A stretch of DNA of 18,188 nt from an uncultured Muribaculaceae bacterium. Lineage in GTDB: Bacteria; Bacteroidota; Bacteroidia; Bacteroidales; Muribaculaceae. The DNA lies in contig CAJUAT010000012.1 of the NCBI GenBank assembly GCA_910584525.1, forward strand, positions 1 through 18,188. Direction: 5' to 3'. The position numbers and the translations under genes were made by a program. The notes under the pieces are model-generated. The model was not told where the DNA came from, ran no database searches, and saw nothing but the letters and a program-made list of their open reading frames with translations. Numbering within the stretch: the stretch's first letter is position 1; each line of letters begins with the position of its first letter. This document shows positions 1 through 7,002 of the stretch, piece after piece.

Positions 1-34
1 TTAGTGATTAATGCCATCCGGAATGCGGCTATCT

Positions 35-54
35 AAAATCTAATAAAATCTAAT
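35..54. repeat. Two tandem copies of a 10-bp AT-rich unit
   Basis: The unit aaaatctaat occurs twice back to back just upstream of the lptD promoter. It lies in the only AT-rich stretch at the left end of the window. It may act as an upstream promoter element or be chance; no protein-binding role can be shown. Neither strand of bases 1-60 carries a supported coding end. Confidence 0.4.
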
Positions 55-67
55 AACTTAAATTTGA

Positions 68-99
68 TTTGCCCATATGGGCAACAATGGCTAAATTTG
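68..99 (+). promoter_or_regulatory. Bacteroidetes-type promoter of lptD, with a 16-bp palindrome in the spacer
   Basis: TTTG (68-71) and TAAATTTG (92-99) match the Bacteroidetes -33/-7 consensus with a 20-nt spacer. Transcription should start near 105, giving a short leader of about 20 nt before the TTG start at 126. A perfect 16-bp palindrome, TTGCCCATATGGGCAA (69-84), overlaps the -33 element and fills much of the spacer, where a bound protein would be expected to block RNA polymerase. An operator role is inference. Confidence 0.8.
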
Positions 100-125
100 C
101 AGCTTGAACAATTTTCAGCACGTTC

Positions 126-2867
126 TTGAGGCGACTTGTGACATATATCGCGGCCGGGGTATTGACCTGCATGGCCTATTCGCAATACCAGGAGGGATTG
201 CCGTCGCAACCTGCGCCGGCACTTGACTCCGTCGCCCTGCAGGACCCTAATGACCCTAAAGACCTTAGAGACCCTAAGGACCTTAAAGACACCGCCAAGA
301 CCTCCTTCTCCAAGATTGACCGCAACAGCCGCGACATCACCAGCACCGTAACCTTCAGCGCCAAGGACTCCCTGGTGCTCGAAAAAGGCAACAACGCCCA
401 CCTCTACGGCAACGGCACCGTTGAGTACCAGGACTTCAAGCTCAACTCCGCGGAGATAAAGATGGAACTCGACTCCAACACTGTCTATGCCAACGGGCTT
501 CGCGACTCGTTGGGCAACCTTACAGAGACCCCCGTCTTCAAGGATGGCGGCGGCGAGTACGAGTCGGAGACCATGAAGTACAACTTCAAGACGCAACGCG
601 GCTACATCACAGGCGTGATCACCGAGCAGGACGAGGGTTATCTCACCGGCGGCAAGGCCAAGCGCATGGAGGATGGCAGCTTCTATGTGCAGGATGGCAA
701 ATACACCACCTGCGAGGACCACGAGCATCCCCACTTCTACTTCAACCTCACCAAAGCTAAGGTGCGTCCGAAGAAAGATGTGGTGACGGGTCCCGGCTAC
801 ATGGTGCTGATGGGGGTACCGCTCCCCCTGGCACTCCCTTTCGGCTACTTCCCCTTCAGCGAGAAATACTCGTCGGGCGTGATTTTCCCCACCTTCGGCG
901 ATGACTATAACCGAGGCTTCTATCTTCGCGACGGCGGCTACTACTTCGCCATCAGCGACTATGTGGACCTTGCCCTCCGCGGCGAGATATACACCAAAGG
1001 GTCGTGGGGAGTCTCGGCTTTCATGAACTATGCCAAGCGCTACAAGTTTCACGGCACCTTCGACATCTCCTTCCTCAACACGGTGACCGGCGACAAGGGA
1101 ACCCCCGACTATTCGCGGATGCGCAACTTCCAGGTGGTGTGGAGCCACACCCAGGATGCCAAGGCCAACCCCAACCTGAGCTTCTCGGCATCGGTGAACT
1201 TCGCCACCTCCGGCTATACGCGCAACGACCTCAACTCATACTACAACAATTCCTTCACCGAGAACACGAAATCGTCGACGGTGAACCTCACCTACCGCTT
1301 CCCGGGCACGAAATGGAGCATATCGGCCACGGCCAACATAGCGCAGCGCAGCCAGGATTCCACGCTGTCGGTATCGTTTCCCAACCTGACGGTAACCATG
1401 GCACAGCTTTCCCCCTTCAAGCGCCGCCGCGCCGCCGGCGCCGAAAGATGGTACGAGAAGATAAAGATGTCGTACTCGGGACAGTTCCAGAACTCCCTTA
1501 CGGCCGGCCAAAATGAATTTTTCAAGAAGAACCTGCTGAAAGACTGGCGCATGGGCATGAAGCACTACGTGCCCATATCGGCCACATTCTCCCTCTTCAA
1601 ATACCTGAACATAAGCCCGACAATCACGCTCAACGACCGCATGTACACCAGCAAAGTGCGCCGGCAATGGGACACGCAGGCCTCCCGCGAGGTCACCGAC
1701 ACCACCTACGGCTTCTACAACATCTTTGACTTCAACGTGGGCATAGGCTTCGACACGAAGGTATACGGCTTCTGGAAACCGGCCAAATTCCTGGGCGACA
1801 AGATCCAGATGGTGCGCCACGTGCTGACGCCTACGGTGAGCTTCAACTGGAACCCGGACTTCGGGGCACCCGGCTGGGGCATCTACAGCTATTACATGAT
1901 GACCGACCAGGCGGGCAACCAGCAGCGGCGCAACTACTCCTACTTCAACCATGGCATCTTCGGCGTCCCCTCGGCGGGCAAGAGCGGCGCCGTATCCCTC
2001 ACGCTGGCCAACAACCTCGAGATGAAGGTCAAGAGCGACAAAGACACCACCGGCTTCAAGAAGATATCGCTCATAGAGAACCTGTCGCTGTCGCAGAGCT
2101 ACAACTTCGCCGCCGACTCCCTGCGGCTCAGTCCGCTGCAGGTAAGCGCCACCTTCAGGCTGCTGAAGAATTTCAACCTCAATTTCAACACCACGTGGGA
2201 CCCCTACGTATACCGTCCCGACGAGTTCGGCAACGTAAGGCAGGTCAACAAATTCCGCTGGAACGAGCACCAGGGCCTTCTGAAGCTGTCGTCGTTTGCC
2301 ACTTCTTTCTCCTATACCTTCACCAACGACACCTTCCGGCGCAAGAAGGATACGGGAGGGAACCGCAAGGGGTATGGCGACGATGACGACGAAGATGACG
2401 AAGGCCTTACTGAGGACGAGAGTTTCAGCGGGATGGCCGACCGGCGGCGCAACCGTCGCGAAGAAAAGGAAGGAAACGAAAGCGACAGCGACGGCTACGA
2501 GAAATGGCAGTTCCCCTGGAGCCTGTCGCTCAACTACTCGGTAAGCTACGGCTACGGCGACTACAACTACGAGAAGCTCGACTACAACGGGCGGTGGATG
2601 CAGAACCTGTCGATCAGCGGGTCGGTACGCCCCACGCCGGGGTGGAACTTCTCCTTCTCGGCGAGCTATAACTTCGAGCTGAAGAAACTTGCCTACATGA
2701 ACTGCTCTATCAGCCGCGACCTGCACTGCTTCACGATGTCGGCGAGCTTCGTGCCTGTAGGACCCTACAAGAGCTACAACTTCCACATCGCTGTGAAATC
2801 GTCGCTACTCAAAGACCTCAAATGGGACCAGCGGTCGCACAACAACAACGGCATCCGCTGGTATTGA
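126..2867 (+). CDS. lptD: Putative LPS-assembly outer-membrane protein LptD
   Basis: A 913-residue protein resembling the Bacteroidetes LptD (OstA/Imp) family, which inserts lipopolysaccharide into the outer leaflet of the outer membrane. Residues 1-19 look like a signal peptide (MRRLVTYIAAGVLTCMAYS, likely cut before Q20). Residues 40-55 are a D-P/L-x repeat linker. Residues about 70-210 are an OstA/LptA-like beta domain including the C196-E-D-H-E-HPHFYF stretch. From about 230 to the end there are alternating aromatic/polar beta strands typical of a barrel. Residues 752-759 (DDDDEDDE) sit in a charged insert, probably a loop. The start is TTG at 126: an in-frame stop lies at 105-107, the promoter ends at 99, and the next ATG (171) would destroy the signal peptide. 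The gene appears monocistronic, because a new promoter follows it. No transfer signature is seen. Confidence 0.85.
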   Translation: MRRLVTYIAAGVLTCMAYSQYQEGLPSQPAPALDSVALQDPNDPKDLRDPKDLKDTAKTSFSKIDRNSRDITSTVTFSAKDSLVLEKGNNAHLYGNGTVEYQDFKLNSAEIKMELDSNTVYANGLRDSLGNLTETPVFKDGGGEYESETMKYNFKTQRGYITGVITEQDEGYLTGGKAKRMEDGSFYVQDGKYTTCEDHEHPHFYFNLTKAKVRPKKDVVTGPGYMVLMGVPLPLALPFGYFPFSEKYSSGVIFPTFGDDYNRGFYLRDGGYYFAISDYVDLALRGEIYTKGSWGVSAFMNYAKRYKFHGTFDISFLNTVTGDKGTPDYSRMRNFQVVWSHTQDAKANPNLSFSASVNFATSGYTRNDLNSYYNNSFTENTKSSTVNLTYRFPGTKWSISATANIAQRSQDSTLSVSFPNLTVTMAQLSPFKRRRAAGAERWYEKIKMSYSGQFQNSLTAGQNEFFKKNLLKDWRMGMKHYVPISATFSLFKYLNISPTITLNDRMYTSKVRRQWDTQASREVTDTTYGFYNIFDFNVGIGFDTKVYGFWKPAKFLGDKIQMVRHVLTPTVSFNWNPDFGAPGWGIYSYYMMTDQAGNQQRRNYSYFNHGIFGVPSAGKSGAVSLTLANNLEMKVKSDKDTTGFKKISLIENLSLSQSYNFAADSLRLSPLQVSATFRLLKNFNLNFNTTWDPYVYRPDEFGNVRQVNKFRWNEHQGLLKLSSFATSFSYTFTNDTFRRKKDTGGNRKGYGDDDDEDDEGLTEDESFSGMADRRRNRREEKEGNESDSDGYEKWQFPWSLSLNYSVSYGYGDYNYEKLDYNGRWMQNLSISGSVRPTPGWNFSFSASYNFELKKLAYMNCSISRDLHCFTMSASFVPVGPYKSYNFHIAVKSSLLKDLKWDQRSHNNNGIRWY
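243..290 (+). repeat. 9-bp tandem repeat inside lptD (five units)
   Basis: Five successive 9-bp units of the form gac-c(c/t)t-(a/n)(a/g)n, followed by a sixth gac, encode DPN-DPK-DLR-DPK-DLK-D (residues 40-55). The unit keeps the reading frame, so copy-number change would only lengthen or shorten the linker after the signal peptide. The codons here (CCT, AAA, AGA) differ from the GC-ending codons of the rest of the gene. Confidence 0.85.
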
Positions 2868-2898
2868 CCCAAGTAAAAAAGGGTAAAAACGGGTAAAC

Positions 2899-2930
2899 TT
2901 TGTGGATACGGGGATTTTTTGCTAATTTTG
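2899..2930 (+). promoter_or_regulatory. Bacteroidetes-type promoter of the coiled-coil/zapA/rny gene run
   Basis: TTTG (2899-2902) and TAATTTTG (2923-2930) with a 20-nt spacer match the -33/-7 consensus. Transcription would start near 2936, so the first gene has a leader of only about 10 nt if its start is ATG 2947. There is no convincing terminator between lptD and this promoter, only an A-rich stretch with the motif gggtaaa repeated. Confidence 0.8.
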
Positions 2931-2946
2931 TAAAAAATTGGCAAGG

Positions 2947-3240
2947 ATGGCCACAAACTTGTTAAGCGAACTGAGGGGGCTTCATAGCCGTCTTGAGGGA
3001 ATAGAGGGGAGGCTACGGACCTTGGAGGCCCGCAACCATGCGCTCGAAGAGGAGAATGCGGAGCTGCAGCGACAGCAGCGGGAGGCATATGCGGCCCGCG
3101 ACAAAGCGCTCCTCGACTGCGAATATCTCCAGGTGTCGCACAAACTCGCCGACAGTCCCGACACACTCGCCGACACAAGACGCCGAATCGCCGGTTTGAT
3201 CCGCAACATCGACCGTTGCCTTGACATGCTCAAGGAATGA
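2947..3240 (+). CDS. Small coiled-coil protein, ZapB-like (hypothetical)
   Basis: A 97-residue soluble protein that is almost wholly a predicted coiled coil. Residues about 5-55 run LLSELRGLHSRLEGIEGRLR and on through E/Q/L/R-rich heptads, followed by a less regular helical tail ending DRCLDMLKE. The start is chosen as ATG 2947: an in-frame TTG at 2938 would sit almost at the predicted transcription start. It lies directly before zapA. ZapB in proteobacteria is a similarly short coiled coil that binds ZapA at the division ring, so position and architecture together suggest a ZapA partner. I cannot show homology, because coiled coils converge. The stop lies 46 bases before the zapA start. Confidence 0.7.
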   Translation: MATNLLSELRGLHSRLEGIEGRLRTLEARNHALEEENAELQRQQREAYAARDKALLDCEYLQVSHKLADSPDTLADTRRRIAGLIRNIDRCLDMLKE

Positions 3241-3286
3241 GGAGCGACAGGTGACATGTGTAACCAGCATCAGTGAAAGCTCTGCG

Positions 3287-3604
3287 ATGAACGACACGGA
3301 AAAGATAAAGATGTACCTCAATATAGGCGGCTGCCAGATACCGGTGACCGTCCCCTACTCCCAGCAGGAGTTGAACCGCGATGTGGAGAAGCAGGTGGAG
3401 AGCCTCTACACCTCATGGCGGCACCAGTTTACCAAGCGCACCGACCGCGAGATTCTCGCCATGGTGGCATATCAGTTTGCCTTCCACTATGTGGAACTGC
3501 TTCAACGCTACAACCAGGCGGCGGCTATGGCAGACGAATGCGCGGCCATTCTCGACAGAATGGAGAAAATGACGGAGGAGGACTCCTCCGAAGCCGCTGA
3601 ATAA
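3287..3604 (+). CDS. zapA: Cell division protein ZapA
   Basis: A 105-residue protein with the ZapA pattern. The N-terminal beta region MYLNIGGCQIPVTVPYSQQE is the DNA/FtsZ-facing head domain in the family. A long helix follows (from about residue 50, REILAMVAYQFAFHYVELLQ onwards) that forms the coiled-coil tetramer stalk. ZapA cross-links and stabilises FtsZ filaments at mid-cell. The start is ATG 3287. An upstream in-frame ATG at 3221 would add 22 residues that overlap the previous gene and do not resemble ZapA. The acidic tail (EEDSSEAAE) is unremarkable. The order coiled-coil protein, zapA, rny is, to my recollection, common in Bacteroidales. Confidence 0.88.
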   Translation: MNDTEKIKMYLNIGGCQIPVTVPYSQQELNRDVEKQVESLYTSWRHQFTKRTDREILAMVAYQFAFHYVELLQRYNQAAAMADECAAILDRMEKMTEEDSSEAAE

Positions 3605-3652
3605 CGGGAACATCATATCCTTCCATCCATTTCATCCATCTCATTTCAAGAC

Positions 3653-3750
3653 ATGCCTGAGGCAGCCCACAGGGCCGTCGGCTTCGATGTATGCGCCAAT
3701 CAACGAAGTGTACAGAACGTAAAACCATGAAACATAAAACAGATAGATAA
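3653..3750 (+). other. Two chained micro-ORFs in the leader of rny
   Basis: In the 145-base gap between zapA and rny, an ATG at 3653 opens a 25-codon ORF (beginning MPEAAHRAVGFDVC) that stops at 3728-3730. Its stop overlaps a second ATG (ATGA, 3727-3730) opening a 7-codon ORF (MKHKTDR). That ORF's stop, 3748-3750, overlaps the rny start as TAATG. The overlaps fit translational coupling into rny, but ORFs this short also arise by chance, and similar tiny ORFs lie between the coiled-coil gene and zapA. The gap also holds a 4-bp hairpin (tgcc-tga-ggca, 3654-3664) and a cttcg/cgaag inverted repeat. No promoter or terminator is seen. Confidence 0.35.
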
Positions 3751-5291
3751 TGGAAACAGCGATATGGATAATAATAGCTGTAGCGGCAGCGGTAGGGGGA
3801 TATATCCTGGCGAGCGTGCTTAGCCGTCGGAATGCCCAGAGCCGCGCCAACAGCATCACTGCGGATGCTCGGCGTGAGGCCGACAACATCAGGGACAAGG
3901 CCCAGCTGCAGGCCAAGGAGGAACAGATGAAGATCCTCAACGATGCGGAACGCACCGCGCAGCAGAAGATACAGAAGGCCCAGAACATAGAGCAGCGTGC
4001 CCGCCAGAAGGAGAACGAGGTGCGGCAGACGGCCAACGAGAACAACCGCCGGCGCAAGGAGCTTGACGCCACGCAGCGCACCCTCGACGAACGCGCCCTC
4101 CAGCTCGACGGCCGCCAGCAGGAACTCGACACCCTCACCAGAAAAGCCACCGAGGAACTGGAGCACATCTCGGGTCTCAGCGCCGACGAAGCCCGCGAGA
4201 AACTCGTGGAGTCGATAAAGGACGAGGCCAAGACCCAGGCCGCCGGATACATCAACGACATCATGGACGATGCGAAGATGACGGCCACGCGCGAGGCCAA
4301 GCGCATAGTGATACAGAGCATCCAGCGCGTGGCCACGGAGACCGCCGTGGAGAACTCGGTGACGGTGTTCCACATCGACAACGACGAGATCAAGGGGCGC
4401 ATCATAGGCCGCGAGGGCCGCAACATACGCGCCCTGGAGGCTGCAACCGGCATAGAGATTATCGTCGACGACACCCCCGAGGCCATAGTGCTCAGCGGCT
4501 TCGACCCCGTGCGCCGCGAGATTGCACGTCTCGCCCTGCATCAGCTCGTGACCGACGGACGCATTCACCCCGCACGTATCGAAGAGGTGGTGGCAAAGGT
4601 ACGCAAACAGGTGGAGGAAGAAATAATAGAGACGGGCAAACGCACCACCATCGACCTCGGTATCCATGGACTGCATCCCGAGCTCATAAGGATGGTGGGC
4701 AAGATGAAATACCGTTCGAGCTACGGTCAGAACCTGCTTCAGCACAGCCGTGAGACAGCCAACCTGTGTGCTGTCATGGCGAGCGAGCTTGGCCTCAACC
4801 CGAAGAAGGCGCGTCGCGCCGGTCTACTCCACGACATAGGCAAGGTGCCCGACGACGAGCCGGAGCTGCCGCACGCACTCTTAGGCATGAAGCTGGCCGA
4901 GAAATTCAAGGAGAAAGCCGACATCTGCAACGCCATCGGGGCACACCACGATGAAGTGGAGCAGACATCGCTGCTGGCGCCCATCGTGCAGGTATGCGAC
5001 GCCATATCGGGAGCACGTCCCGGGGCACGCCGCGAGATTGTGGAGGCATACATAAAGCGTCTCAACGACCTCGAGCAGATAGCCCTCTCCTACCCCGGCG
5101 TGCTCAAGACCTACGCCATACAGGCAGGCCGTGAGCTCCGCGTGATTGTCGGCGCCGACAAGATTACCGATGAGGAAACCGACAAGCTGTCGACGGAAAT
5201 AGCCAAGAAAATCCAGGACGAGCTCACATATCCGGGACAGGTAAAGATTACCGTGATACGTGAGACACGTGCCGTAAGCTTCGCCAAATAA
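3750..5291 (+). CDS. rny: Ribonuclease Y
   Basis: A 513-residue membrane-anchored endoribonuclease that initiates mRNA decay. Domain order matches the family. An N-terminal transmembrane helix (about 4-24) is followed by a long charged coiled coil (about 28-170, rich in Q, E, R and K). The KH RNA-binding domain carries the GxxG loop GRIIGREGRNIR (216-227). The HD phosphohydrolase domain has H332, the H361-D362 pair in LLHDIGK and D417 in CDAISGARPGARRE, followed by the usual C-terminal region (LRVIVGADKITDEE). Length is normal. The start ATG 3750 overlaps the stop of a micro-ORF, and its own stop shares one base with the next start (TAATG, 5289-5293). All catalytic residues expected for HD metal binding are present. 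Confidence 0.97.
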   Translation: METAIWIIIAVAAAVGGYILASVLSRRNAQSRANSITADARREADNIRDKAQLQAKEEQMKILNDAERTAQQKIQKAQNIEQRARQKENEVRQTANENNRRRKELDATQRTLDERALQLDGRQQELDTLTRKATEELEHISGLSADEAREKLVESIKDEAKTQAAGYINDIMDDAKMTATREAKRIVIQSIQRVATETAVENSVTVFHIDNDEIKGRIIGREGRNIRALEAATGIEIIVDDTPEAIVLSGFDPVRREIARLALHQLVTDGRIHPARIEEVVAKVRKQVEEEIIETGKRTTIDLGIHGLHPELIRMVGKMKYRSSYGQNLLQHSRETANLCAVMASELGLNPKKARRAGLLHDIGKVPDDEPELPHALLGMKLAEKFKEKADICNAIGAHHDEVEQTSLLAPIVQVCDAISGARPGARREIVEAYIKRLNDLEQIALSYPGVLKTYAIQAGRELRVIVGADKITDEETDKLSTEIAKKIQDELTYPGQVKITVIRETRAVSFAK

Positions 5292-6502
5292 TGGGGGCAC
5301 CTAAGAAGAGATGCTGCGCCGGAGAATGCCCGCGGGGCAAACTGCAGTCGTACAACTGGCTCGAAAGGGTCAGCGACAACAACGACTGCAACATCGTGGA
5401 GGTGGTGTTCAAGAACACGCGCACGGGTTTCTACGAGAACACGTCGGGGCTTGAGCTGAACATCGGCGACGACGTGGTAGTGGAGTCACAGCCCGGCTAC
5501 GACATAGGCAAGATACAGCTCACGGGCCGGCTGGTAAAGCTGCACATGGCCAAGAGCGGCGTCAAGGAAGAGGAGCTCAAGAAGGTGCTTCGCACGCCGA
5601 CATCGCGGGAGCTTGACCGCGCCGACGAGGTTCACGCCCGCGAGCACGACACCATGATACGCGCCCGCAAAATCGCCGAGGACCTCAGCCTGAACATGAA
5701 GATCGGCGATGTGGAGTACCAGGCCGACGGGGCCAAGGCCATCTTCTACTATATCGCCGATGAGCGCGTGGACTTCCGGGCACTCATACGCGTGCTTGCC
5801 GACACGTTCCGGATACGCGTGGAGATGAAGCAGATCGGGGCACGCCAGGAGGCTGGCCGCATAGGTGGTATCGGTCCCTGCGGACGCCCTCTGTGCTGCT
5901 CGCAGTGGATGACGAAGTTCACCAGCGTGGCCACCGGCGCCGCCCGTATACAGGACCTCTCCATGAGCCCCCAGAAACTCGCCGGACAGTGCGCCAAACT
6001 CAAATGCTGCCTGAACTTCGAGACCCCTGTATATGCCGAGGCCGCCAAGGAGATGCCCCACAAGGATATAGCCCTGGAAACCAAGGACAATACCTATTAC
6101 CTTTTCAAGGCCGACATACTGGCACGCAAGGCCACGTACAGCACCGACAAGCGCATACCTGCCAACCTCGTGACCATCGACGCGCGCCGCGCTTTCGAGA
6201 TCATAGCCCTCAACAAACAGGGCGTGAAACCCGACTCGCTGCTCAGCGAGGGTCAGATAGCCGAAGATGAGCAGAACAAGGTCGTGGATCTTGCCGAGCA
6301 GGAGAGCCTCACACGCTTCGACAAGTCGAAGAAGAAGGGGGGCAAGAAGCAGGGGGCCCGTCAGAAGGGAGCCAAGCCGGAGGCTAAGAACCAAAGCGCG
6401 GCACGCCAGGAGAAAAGCCAGGGGAAAGGGAAAGGGCGCGGCCATAAGAACCACCAGAACAAAAACAACGCAGCGGAAGGCAAAAAGAAAAACGGCCAAT
6501 GA
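5291..6502 (+). CDS. ricT: PSP1-domain protein, RicT/YaaT-like RNase Y accessory factor
   Basis: A 403-residue protein. Residues about 98-190 form the PSP1 C-terminal domain, ending in QIGARQEAGRIGGIGPCGRP (181-200). The cysteine pattern C197-x4-C202-C203 and C234-x4-C239-C240 matches the RicT (YaaT) family of Bacillus, where such cysteines help hold iron-sulfur clusters in the Y-complex that redirects RNase Y. An extra N-terminal group, C8, C9 and C13, precedes the domain. Residues about 344-403 are a K/G/Q/R-rich disordered tail, making the protein much longer than B. subtilis RicT (about 275 aa by memory). Direct overlap with rny supports an RNase Y role. No RicA (YmcA) or RicF (YlbF) partner is in the window. 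The symbol is by family analogy. Confidence 0.85.
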   Translation: MGAPKKRCCAGECPRGKLQSYNWLERVSDNNDCNIVEVVFKNTRTGFYENTSGLELNIGDDVVVESQPGYDIGKIQLTGRLVKLHMAKSGVKEEELKKVLRTPTSRELDRADEVHAREHDTMIRARKIAEDLSLNMKIGDVEYQADGAKAIFYYIADERVDFRALIRVLADTFRIRVEMKQIGARQEAGRIGGIGPCGRPLCCSQWMTKFTSVATGAARIQDLSMSPQKLAGQCAKLKCCLNFETPVYAEAAKEMPHKDIALETKDNTYYLFKADILARKATYSTDKRIPANLVTIDARRAFEIIALNKQGVKPDSLLSEGQIAEDEQNKVVDLAEQESLTRFDKSKKKGGKKQGARQKGAKPEAKNQSAARQEKSQGKGKGRGHKNHQNKNNAAEGKKKNGQ

Positions 6503-7002
6503 GAAACCGAAAGGTATCGGCAGGCGTTCTGACAATAGCGGCGGCAATGATGCTATGCGGATGCAGGGAGGTCAACGACACCCTGTATTCGCATTATGCC
6601 GATTCGGGACGCGAGGGTTTCCGGCAGGGACATCCGCTGGTTTTCGAGCCTCGGGTGGCCGATACCACGAGGTATGGCAGCGACGTGAGGATGGAGCTGC
6701 TGCTGCGCTACAAGCCCGACCGCCCCATGGGGAGTCTTCCCTTCCTGCTGTCGGCCGAGGATGCCGACGGCGAGATATGCAACGACACGGTGGTGGTGAG
6801 CCTCTACAAAGGGGACGGCACACCCCGCGATCCGCAGCATTACGGCATATGCAGCCATAACGTCACCGTGATTTCCAACGTCCGCATGCCCCGCGACATG
6901 ACGGTATCGCTGGTGCCTCTCGCACCCGACAGCGCCGCAGCCGGTCTCAGGAGCATCGGCATTAAAATATCAGCAAATGGACCTTACTCTACTGCACCCT
7001 GA
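6499..7002 (+). CDS. gldH: GldH-like gliding-motility lipoprotein
   Basis: A 167-residue lipoprotein. Residues 1-21 form a lipoprotein signal with lipobox L19-C-G-C22, so C22 should be lipidated. The mature part contains EVNDTLYSHYADSGREGF and a beta-rich domain with VRMELLLRYKPDRPMGSLPF, the GldH pattern. GldH is needed for gliding in Flavobacterium. In non-gliding Bacteroidales it is retained, and its job there is not clear to me. The start ATG overlaps the ricT stop as ATGA (6499-6502), and the 3' end overlaps the next gene by 26 bases. Confidence 0.8.
   Translation: MRNRKVSAGVLTIAAAMMLCGCREVNDTLYSHYADSGREGFRQGHPLVFEPRVADTTRYGSDVRMELLLRYKPDRPMGSLPFLLSAEDADGEICNDTVVVSLYKGDGTPRDPQHYGICSHNVTVISNVRMPRDMTVSLVPLAPDSAAAGLRSIGIKISANGPYSTAP

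Noticed and set aside
1236..2786. Long open frame on the - strand (516 codons) opposite lptD
   Set aside because: It is V/A/L/H/G-rich with no domain pattern and lies wholly antisense to a well-supported gene; it is a by-product of the GC-rich codon pattern. The same holds for the shorter - strand frame at 33-1148.
3605..3749. 6S RNA gene after zapA, as in Escherichia coli
   Set aside because: The gap is only 145 bases and I could not draw the long rod with a central bubble. A covariance-model search would settle it.
3525..4745. Long open frame on the - strand opposite zapA/rny
   Set aside because: It spans two conserved genes and an intergenic gap and shows no recognisable motif; it is a shadow frame.
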